From JBELHO01 sp042091375 (GTDB taxonomy: Bacteria; Pseudomonadota; Gammaproteobacteria; Enterobacterales; Alteromonadaceae), in assembly GCA_042091375.1 (NCBI GenBank), contig JBELHO010000003.1:62001-126000 (forward strand): a stretch of 64,000 bases of DNA. Reading direction: 5' to 3'. The translations under genes were made by a program, and so were the position numbers. The notes below the pieces were generated by a model, which saw nothing but the letters and a program-made list of their open reading frames with translations, searched no databases and was not told the DNA's origin. The first letter of the stretch is position 1, and every line of letters begins with the position of its first letter. Positions 60,226-64,000 of this stretch are shown one piece after another.

Positions 60226-61170
60226 TTAAGCGCTATCGCTAATAGCAAATAATGGCGCTAATTTAGCTTTGATGACATTGAAATAACCCTGATCTGGATT
60301 GTCAGTTATCAATTGTGCCAATTCTGCACCGATAGGGGTAAATTTATAAAAGCACAGCACTGCTTGATTCTTTTGCGCGGTTAACTGAATATTATTGCCA
60401 TGAAAATTTAACTGTAATCGCTCGCCTTTGGCCAAGGTTGTGGTTTCAGTTTCTTGGATAAAAATTAACTGATTATCTGCCAAGGTAAGTAATTCAGCGT
60501 AGCTCAATCCAAATTGGCCAAGGTTGATGGTGATTTTCCTGTCTTTTTTAAAAAAATTAAGCAAGTTAGGTGTTTGATAGCCACCAGAAATAACTCGTAT
60601 GTTATGTTTAGAGTGGTCTCTTATTGACAACGCGCAAGCTTTGGCAAAAAGCTTGGCCTCGATAATACTCATGGTATGAAAGGTTTTTAGGGACTTAAAA
60701 GAAAAACTTCCCGGTGAAGTCATTTCTCCAGCTAAAATTTTTGCCCATAAATCCTGCATGGTTTTATTACTGATATTGTTACACAGCTCAATAAAACGAC
60801 AAAACCAGTCTTGATCTGCTCTATCAACTACTTGTTGATCTGAACAGTATTGCACCGAGCATTTGATAATGGCCTCTAGGTTCTGTTGTTTTCTCAGTAG
60901 ATCTTTTTGGATTTTGTTTTGTGTTCTCTCTTGTAAAGGGGTTTGCTTAGTATCAGCAACTAAACCACCTGCAACATTAAATTTTGTTGCTAAACCGAGT
61001 AATTGTCGCTGTGAAGAAATAGCAGAAGTGGCTTTCTTTTTATGTGCTTCTTGAACGGCCCCCTTGACTAACGCTTGCTCATTGTCATCAATTATGGCTA
61101 AATCATTGGTGTTGTTATCAGTTTCAGACATCTCGGCAATTACCCCGGAACCACTAAATTTATGTAACAT
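60226..61170 (-). CDS. TIGR03899-type conserved protein
   Basis: This protein of 314 residues resembles the TIGR03899 family, conserved in marine gammaproteobacteria and of unknown function. It has no signal peptide or membrane helix, so it is likely cytoplasmic. The central part (QDWFCRFIELCNNISNKTMQDLWAKILAGEMTSPGSFSFKSLKTF) is helical and recalls the DUF2806-like domain. The start is uncertain: ATG 61170 or ATG 61131 (MSETDNN), which has a more usual hydrophilic beginning. It converges on cysH and is divergent from the EAL gene. Confidence 0.78.
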   Translation of the reverse strand: MLHKFSGSGVIAEMSETDNNTNDLAIIDDNEQALVKGAVQEAHKKKATSAISSQRQLLGLATKFNVAGGLVADTKQTPLQERTQNKIQKDLLRKQQNLEAIIKCSVQYCSDQQVVDRADQDWFCRFIELCNNISNKTMQDLWAKILAGEMTSPGSFSFKSLKTFHTMSIIEAKLFAKACALSIRDHSKHNIRVISGGYQTPNLLNFFKKDRKITINLGQFGLSYAELLTLADNQLIFIQETETTTLAKGERLQLNFHGNNIQLTAQKNQAVLCFYKFTPIGAELAQLITDNPDQGYFNVIKAKLAPLFAISDSA

Positions 61171-61426
61171 TACCTATAGAGTATCTATCCGAACGGTTGA
61201 TTTGTCTATGATTAAATAATATCTGCAATTGCAGAGTGATAAGTTAATTTTAGGCTAAAAGCAATTATTTGCTTAAATTTTTAAAGTTTATTGATTGTTT
61301 TGTTGAATAATCATTCTGTCAATTTTATGATGTCATTAGTAAAGTTGTTAACAATAATTTTTCATACAAGGATAATTCGACCTAACCATTGGTTATTTTT
61401 GGTTAATTTGGTTATTTGAGGCTACT

Positions 61427-63652
61427 ATGCAGTTTTTAGAAGAAACCAATGATGACTTCCTCTTTATTGATGATAGTGACGAAGATGAAATAATCGATGA
61501 ATCCAATGGTGATACATGGAAAGTATTGATTGTAGATGATGATCCTGAAATCCATTCAGTCACTCAATTAGCTTTATCCGATCTCATTGTGTTAGGCCGA
61601 CGTTTAGAATATTTACATGCCTATTCTGGAGAGGACGCCTGTCAGTTAATAGAACAACATCGTGATATTGTGTTGGTACTACTCGACGTTGTGATGGAAA
61701 CTGATGATGCCGGCTTACGGGTTGTTAAACATATCAGAGAAACCCTATCTAGAGCAGATACCCGAATCGTGTTACGCACTGGACAACCGGGGTATGCACC
61801 AGAAGAAAATGTCATTAAAGAATACGACATAAATGATTATAAAACTAAAACAGAGTTAACTCGTCGCAAATTGGTGACAACCGTATATGCCGCCATTCGC
61901 TCATATCAACAAATAGATACGGTCAGTAAAAATCATCATGGGTTGGAAAATATTATTGCTGCCGCCGCTGAATTATTAGAGCATCACAGCGTTGATGTAT
62001 ACGCGCAAGGGGTGCTGAGGCAACTTAAACGGATCACCGATGCTGAATCTGGATTATTTTGTGCGCGTGGCCAAGGTATTATTGAAGAAGCAGACGACCT
62101 GAGCTTGTATGTGTTGGCACAAAACAATGTGTCACCAGCGTATGTTAATCAGAAATTAGAAATAACCAACAACAGTCAAACAAATGAACAAATTACCAGT
62201 TGTTTTCAACAAAAATCTCATCAGTTTTCAGCGACACATGCCAACCTCTATATAGCCAGCGATGGGTATAGAGCTGTTGTACACTTAGAGTTAAACAGAC
62301 CTTTGTCAAACATTGAAGTGCAATTAATTGAAGTGTTTTTAACCAACATATCGATTGGCTATGAGAATGTTCATTTATTTCAAAAACAACGCAATGCTGC
62401 TTATAAAGATTGGCTAACTGACTTGCCGAATCGTTTGGGTTTTGTTCATTTGTTAGATGATTTTAGCCAAAGTGACGATACTAATTTGGTGGCTTGTTTG
62501 TTGGATATTAATCAATTTAGCGACATCAATGATGGCTTAGGTCAAGACGTAGGCAATCAGTTGTTAATGGCGGTTGCCGAACGCTTGAAAAACCTTGGTG
62601 AAAGCTGCGGATTGGCTCGTGTTGCTGCTGATGTTTTCGGTGTTGTAGGACCTGCCGAACAGGTAAATCAACAGGTGCTATCGGAGTTTTTTTCGCAACC
62701 TTTTGCCGCCGGAGAACAACGTTTGACCATCAGGGCAAATTTTGGCTTTTGTGCCAAAGTTGACGCATCCTCTCGGGGCGTAAAGGTGATCAATCAAATT
62801 AATATCGCTCTTAATTTAGCGAAAAAAACTAATCAAACATTTTTTGTGTATTACCAACAAAAGATGGAAGATGAGACGCTATGGCGATTAGGTATGATCC
62901 GGCAGTTGCGAAATGACTTTGCCGATAATCGCTTGGCGCTTTGGTATCAACCTCAGTTGAATTTAACCACGGGAAAAGTGATTGGTGCTGAAGCCTTATT
63001 GAGGTGGCAAAGCCAAACTGGTGAGTTTATTACTCCATCAGTGTTTATCCCCTTAGCAGAGTATTCCGGGTTAATTATTGAAATTGGTGATTGGGTGATC
63101 AATCAAGCCTGTATGCAAATTAAAACTCTTGAAAATCATGGCTTTGAGCAAGTGGGCATTTCAGTAAATGTGTCTATGCCGCAATTTAAAAGAGATAACT
63201 TTGTCGAACGTATTATTGAAGCGATTCACAAGCACCAAATCCCGCCCAGTAAACTTGAATTAGAAATTACCGAAAATGTGGTGATGGATGAGCCTCAGGT
63301 CGTTATTGATGCCTTAAACTCGGTGAAGAAAGAAGGCATCAGTATCGCGTTAGATGACTTCGGCACTGGCTTTTCTTCATTGAGTTACTTGCAACAATTA
63401 CCGCTAGATCGGTTGAAAGTTGATCGTTCATTTGTTGCTGATATTGCCAAACCCGGTAAATCGCTTATTGCCGACACCATCATCAGCTTAGGTAAACAAA
63501 TGAATTTAAAAGTGATTGCTGAAGGTGTTGAAGATGAAGTACAACAAGCGCATTTGAAAGATCAAGGCTGTGAGGAAGTGCAAGGTTTTTATTATGCTAA
63601 AGCGATGCCAGCAGAAGAATTTCTACAATTTTTAAAAAATAATCAGGCATAG
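61427..63652 (+). CDS. Response regulator with DUF3369, degenerate GGDEF and EAL domains
   Basis: This 741-residue protein is a probable cyclic-di-GMP phosphodiesterase under phosphorelay control. An acidic N-terminus is followed by a REC domain (about 33-155, phospho-Asp in VLLDVVMETDDAG), a DUF3369 sensor domain (about 175-315), a GGDEF domain (about 330-470) and an EAL domain (about 490-741). The GGDEF signature reads AADVF, so cyclase activity is unlikely. The EAL motifs are intact: AEALLRW, SVNVSMPQF, LEITENVVMD, LDDFGTGFSSL, KVDRSF and AEGVED. No partner histidine kinase is adjacent. Confidence 0.93.
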   Translation: MQFLEETNDDFLFIDDSDEDEIIDESNGDTWKVLIVDDDPEIHSVTQLALSDLIVLGRRLEYLHAYSGEDACQLIEQHRDIVLVLLDVVMETDDAGLRVVKHIRETLSRADTRIVLRTGQPGYAPEENVIKEYDINDYKTKTELTRRKLVTTVYAAIRSYQQIDTVSKNHHGLENIIAAAAELLEHHSVDVYAQGVLRQLKRITDAESGLFCARGQGIIEEADDLSLYVLAQNNVSPAYVNQKLEITNNSQTNEQITSCFQQKSHQFSATHANLYIASDGYRAVVHLELNRPLSNIEVQLIEVFLTNISIGYENVHLFQKQRNAAYKDWLTDLPNRLGFVHLLDDFSQSDDTNLVACLLDINQFSDINDGLGQDVGNQLLMAVAERLKNLGESCGLARVAADVFGVVGPAEQVNQQVLSEFFSQPFAAGEQRLTIRANFGFCAKVDASSRGVKVINQINIALNLAKKTNQTFFVYYQQKMEDETLWRLGMIRQLRNDFADNRLALWYQPQLNLTTGKVIGAEALLRWQSQTGEFITPSVFIPLAEYSGLIIEIGDWVINQACMQIKTLENHGFEQVGISVNVSMPQFKRDNFVERIIEAIHKHQIPPSKLELEITENVVMDEPQVVIDALNSVKKEGISIALDDFGTGFSSLSYLQQLPLDRLKVDRSFVADIAKPGKSLIADTIISLGKQMNLKVIAEGVEDEVQQAHLKDQGCEEVQGFYYAKAMPAEEFLQFLKNNQA

Positions 63653-63674
63653 CATATCATTTTGGCAAAAATAT

Positions 63675-64000
63675 TTAGCGCTCGTGCAGCGCTAATTCAA
63701 CGCCTTTACTCGGATTAACTGGTACTAACAGAGCTAAAATTAAAGAGCAGCCTGCAAAACCAGCACCTATATAAAATACCGTGGCATTATCGTGCACCCA
63801 TATCATTCCCAAGATAACAGGAATGATCACTGCGGCAATATGATTAATAGAAAAGCTTACTCCAGCACTTGCGGCAATATCTTCAGGGCTGGCGATTTTT
63901 TGAAAGTAGGTTTTGATCGCTATGGCTAATGCGAAAAATAGATGGTCAATAATATACAATCCAGCGGCAATTATTGGGTTGTCGACCATACCGTAAGCAA
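63675..64000 (-). CDS. MFS transporter, C-terminal fragment cut by window edge
   Basis: Only the last 108 codons of this gene lie in the window; it continues beyond base 64000. The fragment has three hydrophobic segments and the sequence ASAGVSFSINHIAAVIIPVILGMIWVHDN, which fits the last helices of a major facilitator superfamily transporter. It ends NPSKGVELALHER. The substrate cannot be told. The stop codon region forms an 8-bp hairpin (TTAGCGCT/AGCGCTAA, 63675-63695) without a T-run. The gene converges on the EAL gene. Confidence 0.75.
   Translation of the reverse strand, partial: AYGMVDNPIIAAGLYIIDHLFFALAIAIKTYFQKIASPEDIAASAGVSFSINHIAAVIIPVILGMIWVHDNATVFYIGAGFAGCSLILALLVPVNPSKGVELALHER

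Noticed and set aside
63675..63695. Hairpin at the end of the MFS gene as a terminator for the EAL gene
   Set aside because: The stem is good, but no T-run follows on either strand, so termination cannot be claimed.

Overview
The window reads as a contiguous chromosomal segment of a marine gammaproteobacterium, most likely order Alteromonadales and close to Colwellia/Thalassotalea. This rests on gene order and protein character, since no rRNA or tRNA lies here. The DNA is AT-rich, coding density is high, and the rpoN, lpt, mla and murA blocks keep the order familiar from Escherichia coli. No tRNA, rRNA, CRISPR array, insertion sequence or prophage was seen. One 100-base run of N interrupts gspE.

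Layout. 1-9.5 kb (minus strand): mgtE, then the rpoN block npr-rapZ-ptsN-hpf-rpoN, then the lipopolysaccharide block lptB-lptA-lptC-kdsC-kdsD-yrbG. 9.8-14.5 kb (plus): mlaFEDCB, ibaG, murA. 14.5-17.6 kb (minus): periplasmic proteases DegS and DegQ, then zapG. 17.7-21.8 kb (plus): zapE, a mercaptopyruvate-type sulfurtransferase, then a phage-shock locus consisting of a small exported protein, pspA, a PspC-like protein and a membrane protein. This locus has a convincing sigma-54 promoter and an upstream palindrome. 21.9-25 kb: an enoyl-CoA hydratase, a copper chaperone, a DUF2333 protein and an outer-membrane barrel. 25.2-26.4 kb (minus): hslO-hslR. 26.7-38.4 kb (plus): a complete type II secretion operon gspC-gspN. 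38.4-46.8 kb: housekeeping genes (yrfG, nudE, cysQ, yceI, yheU, a Sel1 protein, yheS, yheV, slyX, a WD40 lipoprotein, fkpA). 47-55.7 kb: a less conserved stretch with an FAD oxidoreductase, a sterol-desaturase-type hydroxylase, a DUF2804 protein, a 941-residue exported protein of unknown function, a lipoprotein and an M28 peptidase. 55.9-60.2 kb: the sulfite/PAPS reduction operon cysJIH. The end holds a TIGR03899-type protein, a REC-DUF3369-GGDEF-EAL protein and a truncated MFS gene.

The main theme is the cell envelope: LPS assembly (Lpt, KdsC/D), phospholipid asymmetry (Mla), peptidoglycan (MurA), envelope proteases and folding factors (DegS, DegQ, FkpA), inner-membrane stress (Psp) and protein export (Gsp). 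The sigma-54 gene rpoN and a strong sigma-54 promoter (psp) are both in the window. Secretins such as GspD are known inducers of Psp in other bacteria, so the psp and gsp loci may be functionally linked.

The points most worth a second look are the psp operon (new small exported leader gene, no pspB, large intercistronic hairpin), an 18-bp tandem repeat inside gspK, a probable non-AUG start for mlaE, the assembly gap in gspE with identical flanks, and the unrecognised 941-residue protein with its neighbouring lipoprotein.
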